From Paenibacillus dendrobii (GTDB taxonomy: Bacteria > Bacillota > Bacilli > Paenibacillales > Paenibacillaceae): a stretch of 64,000 nt of DNA. The notes below the pieces were generated by a model. The model was not told where the DNA came from and did no database searches. It saw nothing but the letters and a program-made list of their open reading frames with translations. Made by a program: the position numbers and the translations under genes. This document shows positions 26,395 to 35,497 of this stretch, in pieces (within the stretch, counting starts at the first letter, position 1; each line of letters opens with the position of its first letter). Location: assembly GCF_009807035.1 (NCBI RefSeq), contig NZ_WUBI01000003.1:618005-682004 (forward strand), given 5' to 3'.

Positions 26395-28200
26395 TTGAAA
26401 GGACTCGAAACCAGAGGCAAAGAGTTCATTGTCGACGGAGCGCCCGTCCGCATCATCTCGGGCGCGATCCATTATTTCCGGGTTGTGCCCGAGTACTGGG
26501 AAGACCGGCTCCGAAAACTTAAAGCATGCGGCTTTAATACGGTGGAGACCTATGTCGCCTGGAATATCCATGAGCCCCGTAAAGGCGAATTTGTATTCGA
26601 AGGAATGGCGGATCTCGCCTCCTTCATCGAAACTGCAGGTAAACTCGGATTATATGTAATTGTGAGGCCGAGTCCCTATATCTGTGCGGAATGGGAATTC
26701 GGCGGACTGCCGGCCTGGCTGCTTAAAGACCCGGGCATGCGGCTGCGCTGCGACTACAAGCCGTTTCTGGATCATGTGGATTCTTATTACGATGTGCTGC
26801 TGCCCAAGCTCGCCTCGCTGCAGCGTTCAAACGGCGGACCGATCATTGCCATGCAGATCGAAAATGAATACGGCAGCTACGGAAATGACCAGCGGTATCT
26901 GAACCATCTGAAGGAAGCCATGACGTCACGCGGCATCGACGTGCTGCTCTTCACATCGGACGGCCCCGGGGACTTCATGCTGCAGGGCGGCATGGTTCCG
27001 GGCGTTCTCGAGACGGTCAACTTCGGCTCCAGAGTGACGGAGGCCTTCGCCAAGCTAGGCGAATACCAGCAGGAGCTGCCGGATATGTGCATGGAGTTCT
27101 GGAACGGCTGGTTCGATCACTGGGGTGAGTCCCATCATACCCGCGATGCCGCGGAAGCGGCCGGCGTCTTCGGGCAGATGCTGGAGGCGGGCGCGTCGGT
27201 GAACTTTTACATGTTCCATGGTGGGACCAACTTCGGCTTCTATAACGGCGCGAACTGCGGAGAAGACGGTTACGCCCCGACAACGACCAGCTATGATTAC
27301 GATTCCGCCATCAGCGAATGCGGCGACCTGACGGATAAGTTCTATGCGTACAGGGAGACGCTCGCAAAGTACGTGGATCTTCCAGAATTGGTGCTGCCGG
27401 AACCGATTGCGAAAAAGAATTATGGCCAGGTGGCACTAACGGAGCGGGTGACATTATTCGATGCGCTATCCAGCTTATCCGTTCCGGTAGAGAGTTCGGT
27501 TCCTCTGACGATGGAACAGTTGGATCAGGATTACGGCTTCATTCTCTACACCACGGAAGTCACCGGTCCGCGTGGAGCCAGCGAGCTCGTACTGCAGGAA
27601 GTTCGCGACCGGGCGCTGATCTTCGTAAACGGCGAATATCAGGGCATTATTGACCGGGTGCAGCATAAGCAGCCGATCAAACTGGCTATTCCCCCGGAAG
27701 GAGCCAAGCTACAGATTCTGGTGGAAAATATGGGCCGCATCAATTACGGGCCGTTCATGAAAGATCCGAAGGGAATTACGGAAGGCGTACGGCTGGGAAA
27801 TCAGTTTCTGTACGGCTGGACGATTCATGCTCTTCCGCTGAGCGATTTGGAACCATTGAACTTTGCGGAAGAAGCCGGGAATGCAAGCCCCGGGACACCC
27901 GAAGCTGCTGCCGATGCTGGCGGAATGAAGGTAAGCGGCAAAGATACGCCTGCTTTCTACAGAGGAACCTTTCATGTCGGCGAAACCGCCGATACCTTCC
28001 TGAACTTTGCAGGCTGGACCAAAGGCGTGGCTTTCGTGAACGGCCATAACCTGGGACGATATTGGGAAATCGGTCCCCAGACCACGCTTTATATCCCTGC
28101 CCCGTTCTTGAAGCAAGGAAGCAATGAAATCGTTTTGTTCGAGCTTCACCATGGTCAAAATACATTCATTACACTGCAGGACCATGCCGATCTAGGCTAA
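26395..28200 (+). CDS. Beta-galactosidase, glycoside hydrolase family 35
   Basis: About 601 residues. The GH35 barrel begins with G-A-I-H-Y-F-R and contains the acid/base Glu158 in Q-I-E-N-E-Y-G and the nucleophile Glu234 in M-E-F-W-N-G-W-F. C-terminal beta-sandwich domains follow, ending with G-R-Y-W-E-I-G-P-Q-T-T-L-Y-I-P. There is no signal peptide, so it removes terminal beta-galactose from imported oligosaccharides in the cytoplasm. TTG at 26395 is favoured over GTG at 26386 because GAGG lies eight bases upstream. It follows the oxidoreductase by 11 bases and closes the operon. Confidence 0.93.
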   Translation: MKGLETRGKEFIVDGAPVRIISGAIHYFRVVPEYWEDRLRKLKACGFNTVETYVAWNIHEPRKGEFVFEGMADLASFIETAGKLGLYVIVRPSPYICAEWEFGGLPAWLLKDPGMRLRCDYKPFLDHVDSYYDVLLPKLASLQRSNGGPIIAMQIENEYGSYGNDQRYLNHLKEAMTSRGIDVLLFTSDGPGDFMLQGGMVPGVLETVNFGSRVTEAFAKLGEYQQELPDMCMEFWNGWFDHWGESHHTRDAAEAAGVFGQMLEAGASVNFYMFHGGTNFGFYNGANCGEDGYAPTTTSYDYDSAISECGDLTDKFYAYRETLAKYVDLPELVLPEPIAKKNYGQVALTERVTLFDALSSLSVPVESSVPLTMEQLDQDYGFILYTTEVTGPRGASELVLQEVRDRALIFVNGEYQGIIDRVQHKQPIKLAIPPEGAKLQILVENMGRINYGPFMKDPKGITEGVRLGNQFLYGWTIHALPLSDLEPLNFAEEAGNASPGTPEAAADAGGMKVSGKDTPAFYRGTFHVGETADTFLNFAGWTKGVAFVNGHNLGRYWEIGPQTTLYIPAPFLKQGSNEIVLFELHHGQNTFITLQDHADLG

Positions 28201-28248
28201 ATCTTCTACTCATACGTTATATATCCACTAATATATCCAGCTGTCTAG

Positions 28249-28291
28249 AAAAGGGTATCTCAGGCCATAGGGTCTGGGATACCCCTTTTTT
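28249..28291. terminator. Bidirectional terminator
   Basis: A long stem AAAAGGGTATCTCAG/CTGGGATACCCCTTTTTT serves the GH35 operon on + and the converging AraC gene on -. Confidence 0.85.
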
Positions 28292-28386
28292 CAAGATGGG
28301 AAAGATCTCCGTTTACAAATTGCGCCTCGCAGCATAGTCGCCGCATGCTTAATATAACTACCGCTTTTGTCCTAAATTGTATACGG

Positions 28387-29406
28387 CTAAGCAAATAACT
28401 GCTGCCGATACTCCCCCGGTGCGGTACCCGTCCACTTTTTGAAGGCGGCATGAAACGAGCTAGGCTCGGAAAAATGCAGCAGATAGGCGATTTCGGCGAC
28501 GGTGTGCTCCGGCTGCGCAAGATGACGGATGGCCAGTTCCCGCCGAACCTCGTTGGCCAGCCGATTATAGGTCGTCTGCTCATCCTTCAACCGGGCCTGC
28601 AGCGTTCTGGCGCTCAGCTTCATCTCCCGGGCCGCGTCCTGCAGCGTAGGGAAATAGGATGGCATACACGATAGAATCCATTCCCGCAGACGGGACGACA
28701 GCACCGCCCCCTGTGTCAGCTTTAACCGCACTTCCTCCGCAATCGTTTTGAAAACACCGAGCAACCGCGTATCGGCTCCCAACACGGGATAATCCAGCAC
28801 CTCTACGTTAAACGCAAGCCCATTTCCCTCCTGTTTGAACTGCGGCGACACTCCCAAAGCCGCCATATATTCCTCCTCCGCTGCCTGTCGCTCATGAGAA
28901 AAATTCACTCCCATAATCTTGATCGGCTTGCCGCTGAGCTGCAGCATGATCTGAACCAATGAAACCGCCATATCCTCTATGCAGTGCCGACTGAAGCCGC
29001 CTTGAGCAGAATGGTTCAAAACCAGATGGATGAGGGCATGTCCGTCTGCGTATTCGAGCTTCGCATTGTACTGGCTGCAGACAACGTAATTGTATTTCTG
29101 ATAGGCTGCAAGTGCCTCGCCAATCGTCTCCGAATGCAGCATGACATATCCCAGCACCCCGAGATCGGCGAGATTCATGGCCTGTCCCTGATGAAGCCCG
29201 AAGGCGTGGTCCTCCGTAAAATCGGCCGCCGCCTGAACGATCTGCTCGAAACGGCCCGCTTCGATCCGCGCCTCGGTTTGGCTGAGCAGCCCTCCTTCGA
29301 TTCCCGCTTTCGTGCAAAACTCCTCCCAGTCATATCCCCTCGTCACGATCGATTTTCGTATAGGCCACAGCATGGATACTGACACATCCTCTTTTTTCAA
29401 GCCCAT
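28387..29406 (-). CDS. AraC-family regulator with Arabinose_bd-type N-terminal domain
   Basis: A 339-residue cytoplasmic regulator. The first 200 residues resemble the PF12625 (Arabinose_bd) domain found in OruR/ArgR-like regulators (G-Q-A-M-N-L-A-D-L-G-V-L-G-Y-V-M is the typical core). The last 100 residues form the AraC HTH with L-S-A-R-T-L-Q-A-R-L-K-D-E and S-E-P-S-S-F-H-A-A-F-K-K-W-T-G. It diverges from a flavodoxin-fold oxidoreductase at 29573, its likely target. ATG at 29406 is two bases from GGAGGGG, so TTG at 29400 with eight bases of spacing may be the true start. Confidence 0.85.
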   Translation of the reverse strand: MGLKKEDVSVSMLWPIRKSIVTRGYDWEEFCTKAGIEGGLLSQTEARIEAGRFEQIVQAAADFTEDHAFGLHQGQAMNLADLGVLGYVMLHSETIGEALAAYQKYNYVVCSQYNAKLEYADGHALIHLVLNHSAQGGFSRHCIEDMAVSLVQIMLQLSGKPIKIMGVNFSHERQAAEEEYMAALGVSPQFKQEGNGLAFNVEVLDYPVLGADTRLLGVFKTIAEEVRLKLTQGAVLSSRLREWILSCMPSYFPTLQDAAREMKLSARTLQARLKDEQTTYNRLANEVRRELAIRHLAQPEHTVAEIAYLLHFSEPSSFHAAFKKWTGTAPGEYRQQLFA

Positions 29407-29572
29407 TTCCCCTCCACTTAGCGCATATGAACATGATCTTGGCGCGTTTTCTCATGTCGCAGGTGATGCGTTCCCGTTTATGATGATGTTGGCTTTATTT
29501 TAACATGGCATCTACCCGTGCAGCAGCATGAAGACTCTGCTCAATGATGCCGGTTCCGAGGAGGACATTCCC

Positions 29573-30151
29573 ATGAAAAAAATCGCAGTCATTATCGGTC
29601 ATTCCGATTCACAGAGTTATTGCCATGCGCTCGCGCAGGCCTATATCCGGGGAGCTGAACGCACGGGTGCGAGCGTTCGCATCCTCGATCTCGCAGCAAT
29701 GGAATTCAGCCCCATATTGCAATACGGCTACCGCAAGCGAACCGAGCTTGAACCGGACCTGGTCTCCGCGCGGGAAACCCTACTTTGGGCAGATCATCTG
29801 GTCTGGGTATACCCCACCTGGTGGGGCACCATGCCTGCCATTCTGAAGGGCTTCATCGATCGGGTATTTCTGCCGGGATTTGCTTTTACTTCGGCGCCGG
29901 ACAGCCTGATTTCCAAGAAACTTCTCAAGGGAAAGACAGCCCGGCTGTTCGTCACGATGGATTCCCCTTCGTGGTATTACCGTTTTGTGCTCAGACGTGC
30001 CGGACATACGATTATGAAGCGGGGCATCCTGCAGTTCAGCGGCATTACCCCTGTGCGGATCAACGAAGTGAACACCGTGAAGATGTTGTCGGCGGAAAAG
30101 AGAAATCGCCTGCTCGAAAAGGCAGAGGCGATGGGAGCCAAACAGGATTAA
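29573..30151 (+). CDS. NAD(P)H-dependent oxidoreductase, flavodoxin fold (KefF/MdaB-like)
   Basis: A 192-residue FMN/FAD-binding protein. It has the flavodoxin-type start K-K-I-A-V-I-I-G-H-S-D-S-Q-S-Y, the motif W-V-Y-P-T-W-W-G-T-M-P-A-I-L-K-G-F-I-D-R-V near residue 90 and F-A-F-T, all typical of the NAD(P)H dehydrogenase (quinone) family. It probably performs two-electron reduction of quinones. ATG at 29573 follows GAGGAGG. It diverges from the AraC regulator. Confidence 0.85.
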   Translation: MKKIAVIIGHSDSQSYCHALAQAYIRGAERTGASVRILDLAAMEFSPILQYGYRKRTELEPDLVSARETLLWADHLVWVYPTWWGTMPAILKGFIDRVFLPGFAFTSAPDSLISKKLLKGKTARLFVTMDSPSWYYRFVLRRAGHTIMKRGILQFSGITPVRINEVNTVKMLSAEKRNRLLEKAEAMGAKQD

Positions 30152-30161
30152 TCGCATGCAT

Positions 30162-30210
30162 AAAGAAGGGTCCCCGCGAGCCGTTTTCACGGCTTTGGGA
30201 ACCCTTTTTT
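30162..30210 (+). terminator. Terminator after the oxidoreductase gene
   Basis: The stem AAGGGTCCC..GAGCCGT/ACGGCTT..GGGAACCCTT is followed by six T residues. Confidence 0.85.
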
Positions 30211-30236
30211 CATGAATTCATCGGTTTCAATACGCC

Positions 30237-31088
30237 CTACTCCGGATTTTCATTACTCATCCAGCTGTCAACTTGAAGCGGTTCGCCGTAATCCTCCCGG
30301 GCGGACAACTTCTGGAGAAGCTCTTCAGCCTCTGCTCGGGACGCGAACCCGCCCAGCGCCAGAACATACTTGCCATCCTTCGTCTTAATGACGCTGCTGC
30401 CGTCCTCTGCATACTGTTCGTCAAGGATTCCCAGCGTTTCGCCAAGCTCCATTCCCTGGCTCCGCACATAGAAAACCTCACGGGCTTTCTCCCTTTTCGC
30501 TGTGCCAAACAGCTTCAGCTGGATATATCCCGGCTTCTGATATTCGGACACGGAGTAGTCGATATTATCCTTCAGCTCAACCACAAAGCGAACCGCGGAA
30601 TCATCGAGAATGACATTGCTGTATATATCCTTCACATTCGAGAGGGCGCCGATATCCTGCTTCAGCTTCTCCAAATCCAGATTACGGACACCATTAAAGG
30701 TAAAGATCAGACGATTCGGCGCTTCCCTATGATCCACCGCGTAGGCCGGGGCGCTCTCGGTTTGTTCGCCATCGATCATAAAATGAATATTAAGCGTGTT
30801 CTCCTGAACCGTCGTTGTTACGGAAACGCCGTCCGTCCGCTCTCCGCCCCCGCCAACCTGCAGTACCTTAACGATCGAACCCAAGACCGGCACATCGGAT
30901 AAAGCCATGGCAACGCTTGGCACGTTCACGGTAATCATCAGGGCTGCGCAGGCGGCCACAAGGATGGATGAGCCGCGCAGCAGCCTCATTTTCCGTTTGT
31001 GGATTCGTCCCCGCTGCACGGATTCCTGAATGACTCCGGAGAGGCGGGAAGGGATCTCGATATTGTCGTAGCGTTCTTTTCCTGTCAT
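30237..31088 (-). CDS. Anti-sigma factor-like membrane protein, DUF4179
   Basis: A 283-residue protein. A basic cytoplasmic segment of about 40 residues precedes one TM helix near residues 42-62 and an extracellular domain of the DUF4179 type that begins A-L-S-D-V-P-V-L-G-S-I-V. The last 70 residues (G-K-Y-V-L-A-L-G-G-F-A-S-R-A-E-A-E-E-L-L-Q-K-L) look like a SPOR domain, which binds denuded peptidoglycan. The start overlaps the sigma-factor stop codon (ATGA). It should hold the upstream ECF sigma factor inactive until an envelope signal is sensed. Confidence 0.8.
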   Translation of the reverse strand: MTGKERYDNIEIPSRLSGVIQESVQRGRIHKRKMRLLRGSSILVAACAALMITVNVPSVAMALSDVPVLGSIVKVLQVGGGGERTDGVSVTTTVQENTLNIHFMIDGEQTESAPAYAVDHREAPNRLIFTFNGVRNLDLEKLKQDIGALSNVKDIYSNVILDDSAVRFVVELKDNIDYSVSEYQKPGYIQLKLFGTAKREKAREVFYVRSQGMELGETLGILDEQYAEDGSSVIKTKDGKYVLALGGFASRAEAEELLQKLSAREDYGEPLQVDSWMSNENPE

Positions 31089-31606
31089 GTGATATCCACC
31101 TCTTCTTTGATCAAGTGTTTTTTGAGTTTGGCGAGAATCCGGTACACCTTGGTTTTGACGGTATTTTCCGGGAGAGATAATACTTCGGCCATATCCTTGA
31201 ATCGTTTATCCTCAAAATATTTCAGAATGATAAATGCCCTGTCCTCCGGTTGAAGCTGATCCAGCGCCTCGTACAGATCCCACTTGTCTTCCAGAGACAA
31301 CGGACCTTCCTTGGCGGAAAACTCGACCGAGCTGTCTTCCATGTAGGTGTATCTTTTGTTTTTCCGCATATGATCCAATGCGCAGTTGATCAGGATCCGG
31401 CTGATCCATGTTTCGAAATACTCCGGATTATGCATGTTTTTATAGGACAGAAAGGCCTTATACGTTGCTTCCGATACGATTTCCAAAGCCTCCTGCTCGT
31501 TTTTCACGTAGCAATATGCAAAGCGGTAAAGCTTCTCTTTACATGACTCGATCCGCTCGCTGAATTGTTGTTCGGTTAGTTTGGCGTTTCCTTTCAGTTC
31601 CTTCAC
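31085..31606 (-). CDS. ECF-type RNA polymerase sigma factor
   Basis: About 173 residues with Sigma70 region 2 (F-A-Y-C-Y-V-K-N-E-Q-E-A-L-E-I-V-S-E-A) and region 4 (L-P-E-N-T-V-K-T-K-V-Y-R-I-L-A-K-L-K-K). It directs RNA polymerase to stress or envelope promoters, and the following DUF4179 protein is its likely anti-sigma. The start is uncertain. The frame is open far upstream through a terminator, no ATG fits, and GTG at 31606 abuts AAGGGG while a CTG at 31597 has AAGGGGG eight bases before it. Both would be unusual. Confidence 0.85.
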   Translation of the reverse strand: MKELKGNAKLTEQQFSERIESCKEKLYRFAYCYVKNEQEALEIVSEATYKAFLSYKNMHNPEYFETWISRILINCALDHMRKNKRYTYMEDSSVEFSAKEGPLSLEDKWDLYEALDQLQPEDRAFIILKYFEDKRFKDMAEVLSLPENTVKTKVYRILAKLKKHLIKEEVDIT

Positions 31607-31616
31607 CCCCTTGGCG

Positions 31617-31671
31617 GTTGAAAAGCATTCAACATGCGGCCGCATCCCATCCGAATGAATCATTGAATGCT
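31617..31671. repeat. Nested inverted repeats upstream of the ECF sigma gene
   Basis: GTTGAA-N5-TTCAAC (31617-31633) overlaps one arm of a longer repeat AGCATTCAA (31624-31632) / TTGAATGCT (31663-31671). Together they could be an operator or an mRNA hairpin in the leader of the sigma factor gene. Confidence 0.55.
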
Positions 31672-31794
31672 GCTTTTGCCCGTTAGACTGAGCAGTGCGC
31701 CAAAAAGTTTCAAGTTTTGATATCCGATTATTGGCATCATGTTTAAAGTCTCCCTGGTTTATTAAACATATAACGCGAGGGTCTGCTAACCAAA

Positions 31795-31826
31795 GAAATG
31801 CCCTCCGATGGAGGGCATTCTTTTTC
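31795..31826 (-). terminator. Terminator of the secreted protein gene at 31846
   Basis: The stem AATGCCCTCC/GGAGGGCATT with a three-base loop has T-rich tracts on both strands. Confidence 0.8.
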
Positions 31827-31845
31827 TGTCGAGTACGCATGTTAC

Positions 31846-32778
31846 CTAGTTCTTCACCATCAATGTTTTAATCACATACCGTGATCCTGCCTTTTGTATG
31901 ACTGCCTCGACTCGGCCATATGTGCCGGAAGATGGGTCATTCGGGTCGTAAAGTTCCCCGTTAACTTCTACTTTGCCCGACCCCAGATCATAAATGCCTT
32001 TCACTTTCACATAATCGATCGGATACACGTTGTACCCATCAAACAGGTATCCTTTTCCATTATATTCATAGCCTGTTACAGACTGATGACTGCGAAAATT
32101 AATGTTGAAATACTTGAGCAAAGATTGTTCTACCGCGGCTTTCGGAATGAACAGCCTTCCGTCACTCGTACCTGTAATCGTGGTTTCAAAATTATTGATG
32201 AAGTTATGTAACACTCCAAAATCAATCAGATCCAAGCTGCTTGCCTTACTGACATTAAATTGCTTCCAGTGCAGTTCTGTTAAATTGCTTAACAGGATGC
32301 CGATGGACTTGGACTCTGCAGCGGATGTATTGATTTTTTTGTTAAGATTATACGTCCCATTCGGGAATGAGTATTCGGAAGAACCTTGGCCCTTCCAGGT
32401 TATGTTCACGCCGTTTTTTTGCATCTGAACCGTCAACTGGCCGTTATTGTAGGGATCCTTGAACTTTAGAACTGCCTGTCCCTTACTATTAAATTGCACG
32501 TTTCCGTATACAATGCTGCTTCGCACTTTTCCATTCCTGTTTTGGAAGTTCTCTCTCAAATCATAGAGAGGTAAAAAATACTCCCATTGGCATTCCAGAT
32601 AGACTTGCTTCCCCCTGTTTTCCATGAGAAGCGTAATTTCGTCCAATCCGTACTGGCCAACATCCTGATAATATCTCCACTTGCCGTCATATTTGGCCGC
32701 TGCGTGTACTGCGGGTGCCTTTTCCGTCCAAAGTAAAATGATGGTTAGCGTACAAAGAATAGTCAGGATTCTCTTCAT
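31846..32778 (-). CDS. Secreted protein of unknown function
   Basis: A 310-residue protein with a clear Sec signal peptide: K-R, a hydrophobic core to about residue 17, and cleavage expected after A-V-H-A near residue 27. The mature part shows no catalytic motif I recognise. It has two visible parts, a beta-rich half rich in Tyr, Asn and Gln (about 30-150) and a C-terminal half (about 160-310) with G-Y-E-Y-N-G-K-G-Y-L-F-D-G and a beta-rich end. No lipobox or wall-anchor motif is present. It is a single gene with its own terminator. Confidence 0.7.
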   Translation of the reverse strand: MKRILTILCTLTIILLWTEKAPAVHAAAKYDGKWRYYQDVGQYGLDEITLLMENRGKQVYLECQWEYFLPLYDLRENFQNRNGKVRSSIVYGNVQFNSKGQAVLKFKDPYNNGQLTVQMQKNGVNITWKGQGSSEYSFPNGTYNLNKKINTSAAESKSIGILLSNLTELHWKQFNVSKASSLDLIDFGVLHNFINNFETTITGTSDGRLFIPKAAVEQSLLKYFNINFRSHQSVTGYEYNGKGYLFDGYNVYPIDYVKVKGIYDLGSGKVEVNGELYDPNDPSSGTYGRVEAVIQKAGSRYVIKTLMVKN

Positions 32779-32833
32779 AATGTCCCCCTATAAATTCTAT
32801 AAAATTCCAATCCGATCATATCACAAATTTGAA

Positions 32834-32862
32834 CAAAAAAAAGGCCGGAAATTACCGGCCTT
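32834..32862 (-). terminator. Terminator overlapping the DUF2812 stop codon
   Basis: The stem AAGGCCGG/CCGGCCTT, with the stop codon TAA in its loop, is followed on the minus strand by eight T residues. Confidence 0.85.
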
Positions 32863-33469
32863 GCTGCGTTTTTTCATACTGCTTTTTGGCTTTATATGCA
32901 AACAGGCTATATACCAGAATCATGACCGGAATCATCATCCAGGTAAAGCCCCGGAAGAACGCAAATGGCGTTTCAAAAAGAAAAGCTCTCCAAAATTGTC
33001 CCCCGCTCATGTCCCACAGCCCCGGCGTATAATACAGCAATTGGGGTTTAAGAAAGGCAGTCACGTCAATGGCATCAGTCGAGATCAGCACGGCAAACAG
33101 CGGAATAAAGCAGCAGGCAAGCGATAACCACATGTCGGAGATCCGTTTGTACCGCGCAGCCTTCGAATCCACATCAGAGAAAATATCCTCGCTCCCTTCC
33201 GCACCGGTCTGCTTGAAGTACTGCGAGCCTGAACTTCTGGTTCCGGCGATATGGGTCCAGCCGCTATCCTCGAACAACGCTTTGTAATCTTCAAAATCCT
33301 GCCTGCTTTTAAAGGTCCGATAATCCATTCGGAAGTTCGCATTTTCCGGCTGAACCTGCGCAAACTCGTAGGACAGCGATTTTCCGGTCAACACATATCC
33401 CTGTCTGGCCATTTCATTCAGCCACTGTTCCTCATGGTCAAAATTCGTGAAAAACTTAAACTTCTTCAT
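32852..33469 (-). CDS. DUF2812 membrane protein
   Basis: A 205-residue protein. The N-terminal DUF2812 domain begins K-K-F-K-F-F-T-N-F-D-H-E-E-Q-W-L-N-E-M-A and covers about 115 residues. Two hydrophobic helices follow near residues 113-132 and 174-194. DUF2812 proteins are regularly encoded directly after PadR-like repressors, as here (17-base gap), but their function is unknown. The pair probably forms a small stress- or drug-responsive operon. Confidence 0.85.
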   Translation of the reverse strand: MKKFKFFTNFDHEEQWLNEMARQGYVLTGKSLSYEFAQVQPENANFRMDYRTFKSRQDFEDYKALFEDSGWTHIAGTRSSGSQYFKQTGAEGSEDIFSDVDSKAARYKRISDMWLSLACCFIPLFAVLISTDAIDVTAFLKPQLLYYTPGLWDMSGGQFWRAFLFETPFAFFRGFTWMMIPVMILVYSLFAYKAKKQYEKTQQGR

Positions 33470-33486
33470 GCCCCTTCCTCCTCTTC

Positions 33487-33798
33487 CTACCCCAATATCG
33501 TATTCGTCATTTCAATCATATGGCGCATGCGCTCATAATCCTGTCGCAGCATCCCGAGTCCCCTGTCCGTGATCACGTATACCTTGCGGCGGCTGTCCTC
33601 ACTGTGGACCGGCTGGATGAGTTTTTGCTTGAGCAGATTTTCCACCGCCCCGTAAAGCGTTCCGGCAGCCATGTGCACCTGACCCGAGCTGAGTTCCTCC
33701 ACTTTTTGCATAATCAAGTATCCATGCGCAGGTTCGAGTAAAGCGAGCAGTATATAATAAACCGTTTCGGTCAGCGGCAGATTCTTGTCTCTGGTCAA
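33487..33798 (-). CDS. PadR-family transcriptional repressor
   Basis: A 103-residue winged-helix protein with L-T-E-T-V-Y-Y-I-L-L-A-L-L-E-P-A-H-G-Y-L-I-M-Q and the wing S-R-R-K-V-Y-V-I-T-D-R-G, both standard for PadR-s1/PadR proteins. The start is TTG at 33798 with AAGGAGG eight bases upstream. Strong palindromes overlap its promoter, suggesting autorepression. It is cotranscribed with the DUF2812 gene. Confidence 0.9.
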   Translation of the reverse strand: MTRDKNLPLTETVYYILLALLEPAHGYLIMQKVEELSSGQVHMAAGTLYGAVENLLKQKLIQPVHSEDSRRKVYVITDRGLGMLRQDYERMRHMIEMTNTILG

Positions 33799-33837
33799 TG
33801 AAAATTCCTCCTTCTGTTCAGTGCCGCTTTATATCGC

Positions 33838-33882
33838 GTAACTGTATAGTTACACTATATATAGTCAGACTGTATAATGCAA
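33838..33882 (-). promoter_or_regulatory. Promoter and palindromic operators of the PadR operon
   Basis: On the minus strand a -35 TTGCAT (33877-33882) and -10 TATAGT (33854-33859) lie 17 bases apart. The perfect palindrome ACTATATATAGT (33854-33865) covers the -10, and GTAACT-GTAT-AGTTAC (33838-33853) follows at the start site. Both are good candidates for PadR binding. Confidence 0.7.
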
Positions 33883-33904
33883 TAGGAAAAAAGCCAAAAA
33901 CTTC

Positions 33905-33924
33905 AAAAAAGAAGCTTCGGCTTC
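33905..33924 (-). terminator. Terminator of the MerR-GH5 operon
   Basis: The stem GAAGC/GCTTC with loop CGAA is followed on the minus strand by six T residues. Confidence 0.65.
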
Positions 33925-34006
33925 GAAGGGTCCTTCATAAAACTCAAGTGAAAGGGATAACCTCCCCCTCATTTTTCATCCGTTGGTTTCCGTATTTCTT
34001 CGAGGG

Positions 34007-35497
34007 CTATTGGTAACTCGGTATGGCTATCCGAATGGAAACCTCCCCTCCAGTCTCCGGAATGCAGACAGCCACGCAGCCGCTTCCGGACTCCGGCAAT
34101 GGCCTGATTTCAATCTTGCAGTCACTCGCACCGTCAATGGTGAAATGCCCTTTTTCAAGATACGCCGCGCGAGGATGATAGATTACCGTCTCACCACCGG
34201 TTGATATGAAGTCCATGGTTAATATGCCCGTATCATAGTCGTAATGATAGCCATTCAGCACACCGCCCGTGGCTTGCGGGTAAGCCCGCTGCAGCGCCTG
34301 CCGGTAAGGGGCCTCCCGGAAACCGTCACACCAGCACCAATACGTATTGCTCCATAAGTACTTCTCAAAAATAAAAATCAGTTTTTGCGCCAGCTCATAG
34401 GTCGCGCCATGATGGGTAAAAGCGCCCCACTCCCCTATCAACACAGGAACATCTAAGCGCTCCTGCACCTTGCGATGCGTGGCAAAAATCAGCTCCACCC
34501 GCTCCTGGTTATAAATCTCATAATGCTCCGTATCGACCACCAGATCGTAACCGTGAGGCGCAAATATCTGGCCCGGGAAGACAGATCCGCCAGCATCCGC
34601 AAGTGCAAGACCCGACTCGACACCCATATTGGAAAAATAACTGCTCTCCAGCATCAAGAAACCGTCCGCAGCAGCCATACGGATCGCCGCCCCCGTCTTG
34701 CCGAAAAAGGGAGCCAGCACATTCTCCTCAAACCGCTGCGAAGCTTCCTTCGCACAATCCACGAGCATCCGGTATATCCCCATATCAGCCATGCCTGCCA
34801 GTACGTCCTGCTTCTTCTCCTCATCGAACCAGAGTTCTGCCAAATCCGACATGTCCGCATCCTCCTGGCCCATCACCTCGCGGGCATAAGCGGCAATCAT
34901 CCTGCCGAACACCTCTTGTCCCTGGGTACCCGGATAAGGCTCGTTCATGATGTCATAGCCGATGATATTGGGACAATCCGCAAAAAAAGCCGCCGCATGT
35001 CTCCACATCGCCGCATAATGGTCCTGCAGGCCGATTCCGTCCCCAGCCGGCGCATTGGCCCAAAATTGATCCAGCGACCGGTTCACCGCCGGGCTTTCCA
35101 GATAAGCATCGCTCCACAGACTGCCTGCCGCGTGGGGAAGATTATCATGCAGCGTCGCCCACCCGGGCGCTCCATCTCCATACAGTGAGCTGTACAGGTC
35201 CTGATGCATATCCAGAAAAACATAGATATCGTGCTGCTCTGCCCAGTGGATCTGCTGCTTGATCCGGCCCAGGTAAACATCATCATATACGCTCGGCTCC
35301 GGCTCCACGCCATCCCAGATGAGGCCAAGACGGATCACATTAAAGCCCTGTTCCCGAAACCAGGCGAAAAGCTCAGGGCCGCAGGGAGTAACATAGCCCT
35401 TTTCCTTCTCCTTGCAGACCAGGTTCACCCCGCTTAAAATCACCTGCTGCCCATCTTCATTTACAATCCGCTGCCCATCGATTTTCAGCTTCTTCAT
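34007..35497 (-). CDS. Glycoside hydrolase family 5 protein (endoglycosylceramidase-like)
   Basis: A 496-residue cytoplasmic enzyme. The GH5 barrel has the acid/base Glu186 in Y-D-I-M-N-E-P-Y-P-G and the nucleophile Glu356 in V-L-I-G-E-W-G-A-F. A C-terminal beta-sandwich (about 400-496) like that of endoglycoceramidases follows. No signal peptide is present, so the substrate is likely an imported glycoside. The start codon overlaps the upstream MerR stop (ATGA). The overall form is that of the endoglycosylceramidase/beta-glucosylceramidase subfamily, but the substrate cannot be read off. Confidence 0.85.
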   Translation of the reverse strand: MKKLKIDGQRIVNEDGQQVILSGVNLVCKEKEKGYVTPCGPELFAWFREQGFNVIRLGLIWDGVEPEPSVYDDVYLGRIKQQIHWAEQHDIYVFLDMHQDLYSSLYGDGAPGWATLHDNLPHAAGSLWSDAYLESPAVNRSLDQFWANAPAGDGIGLQDHYAAMWRHAAAFFADCPNIIGYDIMNEPYPGTQGQEVFGRMIAAYAREVMGQEDADMSDLAELWFDEEKKQDVLAGMADMGIYRMLVDCAKEASQRFEENVLAPFFGKTGAAIRMAAADGFLMLESSYFSNMGVESGLALADAGGSVFPGQIFAPHGYDLVVDTEHYEIYNQERVELIFATHRKVQERLDVPVLIGEWGAFTHHGATYELAQKLIFIFEKYLWSNTYWCWCDGFREAPYRQALQRAYPQATGGVLNGYHYDYDTGILTMDFISTGGETVIYHPRAAYLEKGHFTIDGASDCKIEIRPLPESGSGCVAVCIPETGGEVSIRIAIPSYQ

